From IMG/VR virus record IMGVR_UViG_3300036652_000548, positions 1 to 37,731 of that record: a DNA stretch of 37,731 bases; one strand, 5' to 3'. The notes beneath the pieces are model-generated. The model did not search any database, was not told the origin of the DNA, and saw only the letters and a list, made by a program, of their open reading frames with translations. Positions 16,050 to 24,381 of the stretch are shown one piece after another (the stretch's first letter is position 1; the number at the start of each line of letters is the position of its first letter). A program made the position numbers and the translations under genes. This DNA is from a virus.

Positions 16050-18700
16050 TGGCAGACATCAACGTAGTTAGCGGAACGGGCGTAACAGCCACTATCCAGA
16101 CAGCCACCCCGGCTGAAATTACGGTTGATGGTGCCCTACGTGGCGATCAGGGTATACAGGGAAACCAAGGTCCTATCGGGCCAACTGGGGTACCTGGTGC
16201 AGCAGGCGCAGTATGGTACACCGGTATAGGTGCGCCGAGCTCACTCTATAACAACGGTGATCTATATCTCAACATAAGTAATGGTGACGTGTACAAACAA
16301 GTAGCGGGTGTATGGGGCGCTTCGCTAACCAATATCAAGGGTCCAGCTGGCTCGACTGGCGGCCGCTGGTATACAGGTACCGCTGTCCCAACGTCAGCGA
16401 CCGGCAACGACGGCGACCTCTATCTTAAAACTGACACCTCAGATGTCTATAGTCGATCGGCTGGTGCGTGGTCAATTATCGCCAACATCAATGGCGCTAT
16501 TGGTGCTACCGGAGCTACTGGCCCAGCTGGCCCAACCGGTGCAACGGGCCCGCTAGGCCCAACTGGCCCTCAAGGTACAACTGGCCCTACTGGCCCTCAA
16601 GGTGCAACTGGCCCTACTGGCCCAACAGGACCAGCGGGTACTAATGGTACTAACGGTGTTAATGGCGCCACATGGCGTCAAGGCTCTGGTGCTCCATCGA
16701 ATACTCTGGGTGTTGATAATGACTTCTATCTCAACACAGCTACGAGCGATATTTACCAACGCTCATCTGGTACCTATGGCATTATTGCTAATATTAAGGG
16801 CGCAACGGGTGCTGCTGGTACTAACGGAACAAATGGTACGAACGGCTCTGTATGGTACAACGGTGCAACTACCCCCTCAACTCTTTACAATAACGGCGAC
16901 TATTACTTAAATACTCTTACGGGCGACGTTTATCAACAAACCGCTGGTGCCTGGGGTAGCCCGATTGAGAACATCAAGGGTCCAGCTGGTTCTGGCTCTG
17001 GTGATATGCTCAAGGCAACCTACGACCCAGCTAATATCGTTCAACAGCTAGTGGGTACCACTGCTACACAGACACTCACTAACAAGACACTTACTGGACC
17101 TATTATTGACCAGGTAAAGGGTGGATTTGGCAATAAGATGGTTGCATATTCCGACGTTTCGAGCGCTGTCAATTACTTCCAGATGACTAATGCTGCGACT
17201 ACTGTTGCACCACTACTTGCCCCTGCTGGGTCTGATACAAATATCGACCTCTTACTTAAGTCGAAAGGAACAGGACTTGTCAAGTTCCAAGGACAGAGTG
17301 GTGCGATAGCGAACTTTGCTGCGGTCGTAAGCGGAGTAAATTACTTATATTTTCAGAATGCCGCAACAGGCAACAGCCCTCAGATACAAGCGAGCGGAAC
17401 AGATACAAACGTCAACTTAAACTTCGTATCAAAGGGGACGGGGACAGTTAATGCAAACGGTGTACAGGTAGCAGACCTTTCTAGTACCCAGACATTAACC
17501 AATAAGACTATTAGTGGCGCTAGCAACACTATAACTAGTATAGCGGAAAGCTCAGTAACAAACCTGACAACTGACTTAGCGGCGAAACTACCGCTTGCTG
17601 GTGGAACGATGGCGGGCAACATCAATATGGCGACGTACTCGATTACTAATGCCTATATTACATCACCGAACATCAGCTCTATCGTTAATACAGGTACGCT
17701 CACACTACCGACGACAACCGATACTTTAGTGGGCCGAGCTACGACAGATACGCTGACGAACAAAACTATCTCTGGTGCGAGCAACACCGTTTCAAATATC
17801 CCTGAGAGTGCTGTCACTAACCTCACGACTGACCTCGCAGCAAAACTGCCTCTTACTGGTGGAACTGTGACAGGACCGTTAGTGACATCTATCACTGGCA
17901 CCGGTGGTAGTGTACCTCTGACTGTGACTAACGACTCATCGATAGGAAGTAACGTATCAGCTTTTATCGCTCAAGATGGTGGTACTTTCGCCCATTCGGG
18001 TAATATCGCCCAGTTCAAGATGGTAAATGGCTCCGATAGCGGTGCTGTTGTTCTCGTATCTAATGCTGGTACGGGCAAGAATATCTCATCGACCAATGGC
18101 ACAACCGAGACATTCTCTGTTGACAAATCTGGGGCGGTTGTTGCTTCGTCACAAGCTGTCACGAACACTAACGGAACGGTTATGCTAACGGCTACGACCG
18201 ATGGTGGTGATTTTAATATCTACCATACGGCCACAGGTACGAAGACACTAGCCTTTTACGGGGCTGGTGCTAACACCATGAATGTCTCAATTCTCGATGG
18301 TACCCTCGATATTGGCGGTGTCCTTGTGCCGACTATCTCTAGCACCCATACCCTGACAAATAAGCGGGTTACGAAACGGACTAACTCAACAGCTAGCTCT
18401 GCCACTCCAGCAATTAACACTGATACGACTGATGAATTTGATATTACTGCCCTCGCGGCTAATATTACCAGCATGACCAGTAGCCTGACGGGGACGCCAG
18501 TGAACGGTGATGAGTTGATGATTAGGATTAAAGATAACGGCACTGCTCGAACAATTACCTGGGGCGCTTCGTTTGTCAGCTCCGGCGTAGCTACCCTACT
18601 CGCCACTACAGTTGCAAGCAAGACCCACTTCGTCAAACTACGCTACGATAGCACAGCAGCGAAATGGGTTGCACTAGCCGTTGATGCCACAGGGTACTAG
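16049..18700 (+). CDS. Tail fibre with collagen-like repeats
   Basis: 883 aa. Residues about 30-320 alternate collagen-like Gly-X-Y runs (longest around residues 150-200, with GPTGATGP-type triplets) with four copies of a ~45-residue module of the form W-x-x-G-x-x-x-P-S, N-x-G-D-x-Y-L-N, D-V-Y. Residues about 335-600 hold repeated TLTNKT-x-x-G and [12 protein letters not shown]-x-GGT segments common in phage fibres. The C-terminal domain (about 770-883) resembles that of the 260-aa protein at 13710. Collagen-like and TLTNKT repeats form trimeric shafts. This is the main candidate receptor-binding fibre. Confidence 0.85.
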   Translation: MADINVVSGTGVTATIQTATPAEITVDGALRGDQGIQGNQGPIGPTGVPGAAGAVWYTGIGAPSSLYNNGDLYLNISNGDVYKQVAGVWGASLTNIKGPAGSTGGRWYTGTAVPTSATGNDGDLYLKTDTSDVYSRSAGAWSIIANINGAIGATGATGPAGPTGATGPLGPTGPQGTTGPTGPQGATGPTGPTGPAGTNGTNGVNGATWRQGSGAPSNTLGVDNDFYLNTATSDIYQRSSGTYGIIANIKGATGAAGTNGTNGTNGSVWYNGATTPSTLYNNGDYYLNTLTGDVYQQTAGAWGSPIENIKGPAGSGSGDMLKATYDPANIVQQLVGTTATQTLTNKTLTGPIIDQVKGGFGNKMVAYSDVSSAVNYFQMTNAATTVAPLLAPAGSDTNIDLLLKSKGTGLVKFQGQSGAIANFAAVVSGVNYLYFQNAATGNSPQIQASGTDTNVNLNFVSKGTGTVNANGVQVADLSSTQTLTNKTISGASNTITSIAESSVTNLTTDLAAKLPLAGGTMAGNINMATYSITNAYITSPNISSIVNTGTLTLPTTTDTLVGRATTDTLTNKTISGASNTVSNIPESAVTNLTTDLAAKLPLTGGTVTGPLVTSITGTGGSVPLTVTNDSSIGSNVSAFIAQDGGTFAHSGNIAQFKMVNGSDSGAVVLVSNAGTGKNISSTNGTTETFSVDKSGAVVASSQAVTNTNGTVMLTATTDGGDFNIYHTATGTKTLAFYGAGANTMNVSILDGTLDIGGVLVPTISSTHTLTNKRVTKRTNSTASSATPAINTDTTDEFDITALAANITSMTSSLTGTPVNGDELMIRIKDNGTARTITWGASFVSSGVATLLATTVASKTHFVKLRYDSTAAKWVALAVDATGY

Positions 18701-18702
18701 CC

Positions 18703-19041
18703 ATGACGAGCGTTACCTATAACAGTTCAACCACCTGGGTCGCTCCAGCTGGCGTCACCTCTGTCAATCTCCAGCTGTGGGCTGGTGGTGCAGGTGGTGG
18801 TGGTGGTAATACGCTGCATGGTGGTGGTGGTACTGGTAGCCCTGCTGGTGGCGCTGGTGGCTACGGTGGCGGTGCTGCTGACGGCGGGACTGGCTATGGT
18901 AGTAATGGTATCGCTCCTGGTGGCGGTGGCGGTGGCGGTGGCACCGCTGGTACTGGCACCCCTGGTGGCAATGGTGCGCCTGGGCGGATTGTTATTAGCT
19001 ACACTGTCAACGCGACCCCAACTAATTTGTTTTTTTTCTAG
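18703..19041 (+). CDS. Glycine-rich adhesin / fibre tip
   Basis: 112 aa, starting two bases after the fibre stop. It has an N-terminal strand pair (TTWVAPAGVTSVNLQLW) followed by long Gly runs (about residues 30-90) interrupted by His, Tyr and Ala, and a closing strand (APGRIVISYTV). This architecture is known from Gly-rich adhesin tips, for example gp38-type and related fibre-end proteins. The gene ends in eight T residues encoding Phe-Phe-Phe before the stop, a possible slippery or assembly-sensitive site. Confidence 0.75.
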   Translation: MTSVTYNSSTTWVAPAGVTSVNLQLWAGGAGGGGGNTLHGGGGTGSPAGGAGGYGGGAADGGTGYGSNGIAPGGGGGGGGTAGTGTPGGNGAPGRIVISYTVNATPTNLFFF

Positions 19042-19043
19042 TG

Positions 19044-19052
19044 TGTTATAAT
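19044..19052 (+). promoter_or_regulatory. Extended -10 promoter before endolysin
   Basis: TGTTATAAT, a perfect extended -10 (TG, one base, TATAAT at 19047-19052), just after the stop of the Gly-rich adhesin. No good -35 is seen. Start expected near 19059; GGAG follows before the endolysin ATG at a rather long 12-base spacing. Confidence 0.5.
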
Positions 19053-19081
19053 GAGCTCACAAATAGGAGAAAAAAGAACAC

Positions 19082-19864
19082 ATGGCTTACGACTATATCA
19101 CTAAAGATAACAGCCCGAACTACACGCCAGGCTCTCAAACTCGTGCCGTGTGGGGTGTAGACCGCCAGATCAAGAATATCGCTATTCACTGGTGGGGCGA
19201 CCCAGCACAGAACCCACAGTTCGACGGTATCGTTGCTCACTTATGCGACCCTAACAGTGGCGTTTCAGCACACTACGTCGCAACTGGTACCGGTAGGCAA
19301 GTTGCCTGCCTCGTTTCACCTAGTGACAACTCATGGTCAACAATGAGCGACAACCCATACTGCATCTCTATCGAGTGCGACCCACGTTGCCGTGACGAAG
19401 ATTATGATGTCGTCGCTGAGTTGGTAGCTGACATACGTTCAGCCTATGGCAACCTACCACTCGTACCTCACAGGCAGTTTGTCCAGACAACTTGCCCAGG
19501 AAACTGGGACTTGTCACGGATAGACAGTATTGCTGCTAATAAGATTTCCAATCAGAATTGGGGAGATGTCACAAATGCGACGCCAGTATCAGTCCCTCAG
19601 CCAACTCCGGTTCCCGTACCTACTCCAACCACTCAACCGACAACAACAACTACTACGACTACAGCACCGCCTGTACTTGAGCCGACAACGACTACAACGA
19701 CTACAACGACGACAACGGCTCCAACGACTACTACTACGACAGCTCAAGTCACGGGGGTCACAACTACTGAGGCACCTGTACCAGTTAAGCAGGCGGCTTG
19801 GTACGAAGTGATTTGGGTCACAATAATGTACATAATAGAAAGGTTACAAGGAAAAAAGAGATGA
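19082..19864 (+). CDS. Endolysin: N-acetylmuramoyl-L-alanine amidase (Amidase_2)
   Basis: 260 aa. Residues 1-160 form an Amidase_2/PGRP domain that cleaves the lactyl-peptide bond of peptidoglycan. Likely zinc ligands are His36 (IAIHWWG), His130 and Cys138 (VPHRQF, TTCPGNW), with Glu98 in SIECDP as a candidate catalytic residue. Residues about 168-235 are a Thr/Pro linker with long Thr runs. The last 23 residues form a hydrophobic/amphipathic helix (AAWYEVIWVTIMYIIERLQ) ending KKR. There is no signal peptide. A Thr-rich linker with a terminal hydrophobic helix instead of a usual cell-wall-binding domain is unusual and may tether the enzyme to membrane. The holin gene overlaps its stop. Confidence 0.9.
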   Translation: MAYDYITKDNSPNYTPGSQTRAVWGVDRQIKNIAIHWWGDPAQNPQFDGIVAHLCDPNSGVSAHYVATGTGRQVACLVSPSDNSWSTMSDNPYCISIECDPRCRDEDYDVVAELVADIRSAYGNLPLVPHRQFVQTTCPGNWDLSRIDSIAANKISNQNWGDVTNATPVSVPQPTPVPVPTPTTQPTTTTTTTTAPPVLEPTTTTTTTTTTTAPTTTTTTAQVTGVTTTEAPVPVKQAAWYEVIWVTIMYIIERLQGKKR

Positions 19865-20112
19865 TAGACACTAACTTATTCATCGGCGCAATCATCATTG
19901 CGATCGTCGCAGCGATCAAATCAGTATTCCCACAAGTAAGCGGAGCGATCACTACGATCGTCGCTGTGGTTGTTGGAGTGCTTGTAGCAATCTTGGCTTC
20001 ACAGCTCGGCCTTGCGTCTGTTAGCGTGGCTCAGGGTATACTTGACGCGTTAGCTGCTGCTGGTGTCCACACTGTTGCTAGTGCAACTGGTACTAAAAAT
20101 TCAAATAGCTAG
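19861..20112 (+). CDS. Holin
   Basis: 83 aa. I chose the ATG at 19861, which overlaps the endolysin stop (ATGA) with AAGGA 10 bases upstream; an earlier in-frame GTG would add 21 residues from inside the endolysin. Two membrane segments (about residues 6-22 and 28-46) are separated by a short turn (KSVFPQVSG), followed by an Ala/Val-rich third helix and a polar tail. Size, topology and position next to the endolysin indicate a holin, which permeabilises the membrane to time lysis. Confidence 0.8.
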   Translation: MIDTNLFIGAIIIAIVAAIKSVFPQVSGAITTIVAVVVGVLVAILASQLGLASVSVAQGILDALAAAGVHTVASATGTKNSNS

Positions 20113-20121
20113 TGTTATAAT
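20113..20121 (+). promoter_or_regulatory. Extended -10 element directly before a terminator
   Basis: TGTTATAAT again, one base after the holin stop, in nearly the same context as 19041-19052 (TAG stop followed by TG...TTATAAT). Transcription from it would start near 20128, exactly at the terminator hairpin, so it could make only a very short RNA or be a relic. Confidence 0.3.
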
Positions 20122-20127
20122 ACGACT

Positions 20128-20159
20128 AAAGCCCCGACTGCCTGTGTTCGGGGCTTTTT
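20128..20159 (+). terminator. Rho-independent terminator of the late lysis operon
   Basis: A 10-bp stem AAAGCCCCGA (20128-20137) pairs with TCGGGGCTTT (20148-20157), with a 10-base loop and a T-rich end. It closes the rightward capsid-to-holin unit. Confidence 0.85.
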
Positions 20160-20168
20160 GTATGCAAA

Positions 20169-20203
20169 GAAAAAATCGTGGGTTGCTCGCACTCCCCACG
20201 ATT
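20169..20203 (-). terminator. Rho-independent terminator of the leftward operon
   Basis: AATCGTGGG (20074+100 = 20174-20182) pairs with CCCACGATT (20195-20203). On the minus strand the stem is followed by a run of T (complement of 20173-20169). It stops leftward transcripts about 105 bases after the ParB-like gene; together with the hairpin at 20128-20159 it insulates the two converging operons. The stretch 20204-20308 between gene and hairpin holds no convincing gene. Confidence 0.75.
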
Positions 20204-20308
20204 ATTTCCCATAAAGGCTCTCAACCTTGACACCGGCGACCGAGCTTGCGCTCATACATTAACATCTAGTATTTTTGAACCACTACGGGTTGCCGCCAGC
20301 CTTATTTA

Positions 20309-21097
20309 TTAGTATAGCCGCTTTTGGAACTTGCTCTGGAAGTTATACACGTCTTCTATCGAGCGTAGGCATGACCGGATAGCCGGTGCGGGCCGTAATA
20401 GCTCGCGTGCGCCCTCTCGATCGAGCTTGTTTATAAACAGATCGTAGTCGAAGTTATTTTCGTCCTTGAATAGTCGTAGTAACGCATGAGCCATTGGTGC
20501 GTTCATCTGAATATTCGTCTTATCGATCACTCCCTGTAAGCGCACGATCGCCCAGTCAGCTTCTTGTTCGTTTTCGATAATGAACTCACCACGTCGGAAG
20601 TCCATATCGAGGCCATTTTTCTGGCCGCCAGCTAGATAGGTGCGTATAATGCTAGGCGCAATATCTGAGTGGCGGTGCACATACTTTAGGAATGTCTTAT
20701 AGTCATCGTTGCCACTAGCCGCGAAGCTATTAGCAAAGTCTAACAGTGTCCAACGGCGCTGTGTGACGTTTAGTACGCGAGTTTCATCAAGCGTCGCACC
20801 CGGACTAACGATGTAGTAGACGGGTAGGCCAAGCTCTTGAGCTGCTAACCGGCGGTGCTGGCCGTCGATAATAAACATGTGCTCATTCACTTGAATAGGG
20901 TTGCTTGGGAAAAGGTGCGGGTCAGCCTCCATGCTACGTTTAAGCCGTTTGACGTGGGTGTAATCGACTGGTCGGTTACCTGTCATCAGCTTAAACATAG
21001 CGTAGTTGGTGCTTACTTGTATCTCTGGAATTTCTATGCTGCTCGCAGGGCGAGGGGTTAGTACGCCGTCCTGCTCAATAAGTTGTGCCTGTGTCAT
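20309..21097 (-). CDS. ParB/sulfiredoxin-fold (ParB-N) domain protein
   Basis: 262 aa. I chose the ATG at 21097, with GGAG five bases before it and 13 bases after the previous stop; an upstream in-frame start at 21160 would overlap that gene. The N-terminal ~100 residues are a ParB-N domain: ...YTHVKRLKRSM, FPSNPIQVNEH, then IDGQHRRLAAQELG (DGQHR at residues 78-82), the family's nucleotide-binding signature. The C-terminal half is helical without a clear HTH. There is no ParA partner, so segregation is doubtful; phage ParB-N proteins are often CTP/ATP-binding regulators or nucleases. It is the last gene of the leftward operon. Confidence 0.8.
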   Translation of the reverse strand: MTQAQLIEQDGVLTPRPASSIEIPEIQVSTNYAMFKLMTGNRPVDYTHVKRLKRSMEADPHLFPSNPIQVNEHMFIIDGQHRRLAAQELGLPVYYIVSPGATLDETRVLNVTQRRWTLLDFANSFAASGNDDYKTFLKYVHRHSDIAPSIIRTYLAGGQKNGLDMDFRRGEFIIENEQEADWAIVRLQGVIDKTNIQMNAPMAHALLRLFKDENNFDYDLFINKLDREGARELLRPAPAIRSCLRSIEDVYNFQSKFQKRLY

Positions 21098-21110
21098 AGT
21101 ATCTCCTTTA

Positions 21111-21662
21111 CTATTCAGTGGTTTCAGGGGCGTCTGGCGCCTCGACCTCGTTAGGTTCACCGGTTAATGGGTTGGTCTTAAATTGTTTCTGTCCCCAGTT
21201 CTTGCCCTCATTTTCTTTAAGGGTATAGAAGATATAGCTGTTTTCGCCATCTTCGATCTGGTACTCGTGTAAAATACCATCTTCGAGCAGTAGTTTTACT
21301 GCAATAAGCGCGTCGTGCGAAGCGTGACCACCAAGCCAGTTAGACAGGTAGTTTTCCTCCATGTCTTTTTCTTGGGCGTTTAATTTCTCAAACGCATAGA
21401 TCAGGGCATCTTGGAGATATTCAATCTGAGGGCCAAGCTCCCATTTTATCTCCTTAAACGCTGGGTGTGTGTGCTGGTCCTCTTGGTCCATTTCAGTGAT
21501 GTAGCCGAGTTCGACAGCCGCCCAAATAGCGGTGTTGATGTCGATTGGCCCCATTTGCAATAGGCTAATGAGTTTCGGTACTGTTTTCTCCGGGTACGCC
21601 ATCACCAGATAGGTGAATTTTTGTGCGTTTTGTTTAATTTGTTCGTGAAATTTGTCAGCCAT
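21111..21662 (-). CDS. Hypothetical protein in recombination module
   Basis: 183 aa, acidic. The N-terminal part is helical (residues 5-60, with a possible winged-helix-like segment IDINTAIWAAVELGYITEM), the centre is helical and charged, and residues about 120-155 look like a small winged beta hairpin (DGILHEYQIEDGENSYIFYTL). No family recognised. It abuts the YqaJ exonuclease stop and start (shared base at 21662), implying coupled translation and a related role. Confidence 0.65.
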   Translation of the reverse strand: MADKFHEQIKQNAQKFTYLVMAYPEKTVPKLISLLQMGPIDINTAIWAAVELGYITEMDQEDQHTHPAFKEIKWELGPQIEYLQDALIYAFEKLNAQEKDMEENYLSNWLGGHASHDALIAVKLLLEDGILHEYQIEDGENSYIFYTLKENEGKNWGQKQFKTNPLTGEPNEVEAPDAPETTE

Positions 21663-22405
21663 TACCAGCCTCCTGTTAAATTACTATTACTCCGGTCGAT
21701 ATGTGCGCCCATTTCGACGCCGGCCGGGATTTCACCCTGAATGTCGTGCAGGTTACTCACTGAGAATGGCTGCGTCACCAGGGTTTCTTTTAATGCTTCC
21801 TCCAAATAATCGAAGAACTCTTTGTCGGGCTCGACCCGGATTACTGCGAACTTCTTGGTGTTGAAGTTTAAGCATACGTAATCGCACCACAGGGCACCAG
21901 TAGCGAATAGCTGGCCTTGTATCTGTTTAAGGTGCTTATCCGGCACGCCAGAGGTCAACACTTCAGTAAAGGTATTGTCTTTGACAATCTTGATCTCAAC
22001 GAGCCCGTATGGCTTACCCATATATAGATTGTGCCGCTCTTTATCAGGGGCTTTTTCAACCGTAACCAATCCATCAGGGCTAGCAACAAAAACATCATTG
22101 TACCAACAGCCAACCTCTCGCACTGAAGTACCCGTAGTATTCTCGTATTGCTTACGGGCGAAGTCTTCGAAGTCGATACCCTCTTGCATGGCGTCGGTGA
22201 CGTAGGTACTGAAGCTCACGCCGAACTGTCGTTCGAACATCAGTTCTTTCTCGTAGTCGAGCCGAGCCTTGAGTGGCTTGCCGGCCCCAGTCTTGGCCTT
22301 GCTCACGGCTAGCCAATCGCATAGCCGTGAAGCAGTTACCTTACCGAGACGAGCCTGGAACCACTCAGGTGATTTCTGTGGTGCGCCTAGATATTCAAAT
22401 TTCAT
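21662..22405 (-). CDS. YqaJ/lambda-type exonuclease
   Basis: 247 aa from the ATG at 22405 (a GTG 12 bases earlier overlaps the upstream gene). It degrades one strand at double-strand ends to feed strand annealing. Motifs are the N-terminal SPEWFQARLGKVTASR, SPDGLV (Asp111), VEIKI (Glu137, Lys139) and KQIQGQL (Gln161, Gln164), giving the PD-(D/E)xK active site of YqaJ-type viral recombinases. It lies beside a Sak4-like ATPase and an OB-fold-like protein, a common recombination set. Confidence 0.88.
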   Translation of the reverse strand: MKFEYLGAPQKSPEWFQARLGKVTASRLCDWLAVSKAKTGAGKPLKARLDYEKELMFERQFGVSFSTYVTDAMQEGIDFEDFARKQYENTTGTSVREVGCWYNDVFVASPDGLVTVEKAPDKERHNLYMGKPYGLVEIKIVKDNTFTEVLTSGVPDKHLKQIQGQLFATGALWCDYVCLNFNTKKFAVIRVEPDKEFFDYLEEALKETLVTQPFSVSNLHDIQGEIPAGVEMGAHIDRSNSNLTGGW

Positions 22406-22410
22406 AGCGA

Positions 22411-22980
22411 CTACCACTTCTTAGGAATACCGCCAGCGGCATCATCACTTACGTTAGTAGCGCCGGGGAATATTTGATCGATTGTCGTCTGGCCGTCTTG
22501 TGGAATGAGGTCAGGACGCTCTTTCGGCTCATAACCGTAGATGTTCTTGTTCACACTCTGACGGGTTGTGCCATCAGCGGCGGTGTAGGTGCGAGTTGGG
22601 TCTGGGTACTTAGTAAACCAGCACTCACCACCGAGCAGCTTCTCACTCAGTTTTTCGACCAATTCCTCAGTAGTTTTAACGGCATCGATCGTATCACGAG
22701 CAGCGTCTTTCTTATCTTCTGGGGCATTGTGGACGTAAATCTGGCGTAGGACGTTGAATGAATAGTTAGCAGCCTTATCGGTGGTAAACCACACGCGGGC
22801 AGTATCTTCTTCATCGTTCGGGCCAAGCACTGTCACTTCGACAAATTCCTTACCATTCTCAGGGTCGTCGTTCGTGAAGCCTTGCTCGATAAAGCCAATT
22901 TTCACCTTGTGTCGGCCAAAACCGAGCCAGTTGCTTTCGCTAAATTCTTTCACTGCCTTATTGTCGTCATTTAGTTTCAT
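22411..22980 (-). CDS. Single-strand DNA-binding-like protein (DUF669-like)
   Basis: 189 aa, acidic, with GGAG eight bases before the ATG. The first ~70 residues form beta strands (SNWLGFGRHKVKIGFIEQGF, then EFVEVTVLGPN), as in OB-fold DUF669 proteins. A helical middle and a segment ECWFTKYPDPTRTY with SVNKNIYGYEP follow. The C-terminal ~45 residues are Pro/Asp/Gly-rich and flexible, as in SSB tails. Position between a Sak4-like ATPase and a YqaJ exonuclease supports an SSB-like role in recombination. Assignment is by pattern and context. Confidence 0.6.
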   Translation of the reverse strand: MKLNDDNKAVKEFSESNWLGFGRHKVKIGFIEQGFTNDDPENGKEFVEVTVLGPNDEEDTARVWFTTDKAANYSFNVLRQIYVHNAPEDKKDAARDTIDAVKTTEELVEKLSEKLLGGECWFTKYPDPTRTYTAADGTTRQSVNKNIYGYEPKERPDLIPQDGQTTIDQIFPGATNVSDDAAGGIPKKW

Positions 22981-22982
22981 GG

Positions 22983-23117
22983 TTATTTCTCCTCATCTAA
23001 TATGGTTTTTCTCAATTCGTCTACCTGGTGTGAGTAGCCGGTCGGGTTAAGCAATCTAACGATAAACAGTAGTATTTCGATAGTTGCTCGCTCCCTAAAT
23101 TTCAGATCGTTCTTCAT
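22983..23117 (-). CDS. Small protein, 44 aa
   Basis: 44 aa, between the Sak4-like and SSB-like genes. The start overlaps the upstream stop (TAATG), and the gene ends with GAGGAGAAATAA, which also provides the ribosome site for the next gene. It is a charged amphipathic helix with a hydrophobic central stretch (ATIEILLFIVRLLNPTG). No family recognised; tight packing and codon use support a real gene. Confidence 0.55.
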   Translation of the reverse strand: MKNDLKFRERATIEILLFIVRLLNPTGYSHQVDELRKTILDEEK

Positions 23118-23809
23118 TATTTACGTGCCTGTCCAACTTTAACTTTCTTACTCGGAAGCTCCCAGCCCGCAGCGCGTAGGAATGGTTCAATATCGCCATA
23201 CTCCACGTTGCCAGCCATCACTGTCCGCTTACTTACTACGTGCGCTCGGTACTTCTCACCGTCGAAGCTGGTCAAGATCAGGCCATCGGCAAAGCGAGTA
23301 AACTGCCTGATTGATTTCAGCTCTGAGGCTAGGATTATCGAACCGCTCACGTCATCGACCTGACGCTTCGTATAGGTAAGCACAATAACATTCTTAGGCA
23401 AGCTCCACAGCGTTTCAGAAAATGCGGCCATACGCTTGTTGAACTGCCCGGTCAGTTTCCCATAAGGAACATCGGTCAGCGCAGTTGCCTGTTGGCCGGT
23501 TTCTTGGTTCCACTGTTCTATCACCACTTTCTCGAACATATCCGCAATGCCCTCAATGGTGTCGATGACGAGCGTCTCGTACTCGTCGCTACTAGCGAAG
23601 AATGTGATCGCTTCCAGTAACACCTGTCGGTCAGTAGCGTCGATCGCGTGCAGGCCAGCTTTGGCCGCGTTGCCATCAGTGCTCAGGAATAGGGGCTTTG
23701 GTGCTTTGGAGGCAAGAGTTGTCTTACCTGTCATCGGGTCACCCATCACAATGAATTTACTCGGTGCGACGGGTTTATTCTTACTGATTAAACTTGCTAT
23801 ATCACTCAT
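23117..23809 (-). CDS. Sak4-like RecA-fold ATPase (AAA_24)
   Basis: 230 aa, with AAGGAG eight bases before the ATG. It is a P-loop ATPase with Walker A GDPMTGKTT (residues 23-31) and Walker B LVIDTIEG (80-87), then VIVLTYTKR and a C-terminal beta part. Length and motifs match the phage Sak4/AAA_24 family, RecA-core proteins that promote strand annealing with SSB and exonuclease partners, both encoded just downstream. A DNA-repair ATPase of another branch is possible but less likely. Confidence 0.8.
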   Translation of the reverse strand: MSDIASLISKNKPVAPSKFIVMGDPMTGKTTLASKAPKPLFLSTDGNAAKAGLHAIDATDRQVLLEAITFFASSDEYETLVIDTIEGIADMFEKVVIEQWNQETGQQATALTDVPYGKLTGQFNKRMAAFSETLWSLPKNVIVLTYTKRQVDDVSGSIILASELKSIRQFTRFADGLILTSFDGEKYRAHVVSKRTVMAGNVEYGDIEPFLRAAGWELPSKKVKVGQARK

Positions 23810-23820
23810 GGTTCATCTCC

Positions 23821-23982
23821 TTAGTTATGGTTCTTAATGGTCGGGTAAATGGGTATTCGGCGTAAACCGGTTGCGGTTACTAGATAGGCGGCTCCGTTCA
23901 CTAGCGCCACCTGACCTGGTGTTGCCACTACTGGTGGTGTTGGGCGTCTGAATGACTGGATTTGCCTGTGTAGCCAGCCCAT
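23821..23982 (-). CDS. Small protein, 53 aa
   Basis: 53 aa. The start overlaps the stop of the ribbon-helix-helix gene (TAATG), and the next gene follows 11 bases later. It has a basic N-terminus (MGWLHRQIQSFRRPTPPVV) and beta-like Val/Ala/Leu segments with paired Arg. No family recognised. Supported by tight packing. Confidence 0.5.
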   Translation of the reverse strand: MGWLHRQIQSFRRPTPPVVATPGQVALVNGAAYLVTATGLRRIPIYPTIKNHN

Positions 23983-24143
23983 TACTGTTCCTGTACCGGG
24001 TGATTTTTCATGTACTCAATCACTGCTTTACGAATAAGTTGGCCTTGGGTCATTTCCGTAGCTTCGATGTATTCCTCAACTTGCTCTTTGAGATCGCCGT
24101 CTACACGGCCTCCAAGCCAACCGTCTTTTACTTTGTTTGCCAT
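23982..24143 (-). CDS. Ribbon-helix-helix DNA-binding protein
   Basis: 53 aa, with AAGGAG eight bases before the ATG. The order strand (LGGRVDGDL), helix (KEQVEEYIEA), TEMTQ turn and second helix (LIRKAVIEYMKN) is the RHH/CopG fold, which binds DNA as a dimer through the strand. Probably a regulator of the leftward operon or a host gene. Its position between a promoter-linked microprotein and the recombination genes fits an autoregulator. Confidence 0.75.
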   Translation of the reverse strand: MANKVKDGWLGGRVDGDLKEQVEEYIEATEMTQGQLIRKAVIEYMKNHPVQEQ

Positions 24144-24180
24144 TTCACACTCCTTTTATTTCTATTGTCTACGTGCCGTG

Positions 24181-24246
24181 TCACTCCGACTTACCGCCGA
24201 AGATGACGACGCAGACTATACAAATTATGATTATTATCGTCAACAT
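24181..24246 (-). CDS. Membrane microprotein, 21 aa
   Basis: 21 aa: MLTIIIIICIVCVVIFGG followed by a polar tail, a single membrane helix. It has an AAGGAG site 12 bases before the ATG and a candidate promoter at 24270-24298 starting about 17 bases upstream. It sits just before the RHH gene. Such microproteins can act in superinfection exclusion or membrane stress; the function is unknown. Confidence 0.5.
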   Translation of the reverse strand: MLTIIIIICIVCVVIFGGKSE

Positions 24247-24269
24247 GCCTGTGTCTCCTTGCGTTATTC

Positions 24270-24298
24270 ATTGTCGCACGTTCTGCCAAACAATGCAA
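24270..24298 (-). promoter_or_regulatory. Internal leftward promoter carrying AWTGCAACAC motif
   Basis: Minus strand: TTGCAT (24298-24293), 17 bases, GACAAT (24275-24270). The -35 lies inside copy 2 of the AWTGCAACAC motif (24292-24301). Start near 24263; it would express the microprotein, RHH protein and the recombination genes. Confidence 0.45.
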
Positions 24299-24309
24299 CA
24301 CTTATTTTT

Positions 24310-24381
24310 TTAATCGTCTATGCCCTCCTCGACCAAGCCTTGACAGCGTGGGCAAGGGCAGCTACCGTTTGGGTTCATCAT
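24310..24381 (-). CDS. Cys-rich microprotein, 23 aa
   Basis: 23 aa beginning on the stop of the upstream gene (TAATG). It contains CPCPRCQG, a Cys-x-Cys-x-x-Cys cluster able to bind a metal ion, and an acidic tail. Very short, so the call rests on overlap with its neighbour, a GGGAGGGG ribosome site and the Cys pattern. Confidence 0.4.
   Translation of the reverse strand: MMNPNGSCPCPRCQGLVEEGIDD

Noticed and set aside
19640-19750. Microsatellite-like ACN repeats, considered as a CRISPR-like or regulatory repeat
   Set aside because: They are Thr codons of the endolysin linker; no spacer structure.
20202-20255. 17-codon minus-strand ORF after the ParB-like gene
   Set aside because: No ribosome site and it overlaps the terminator hairpin.
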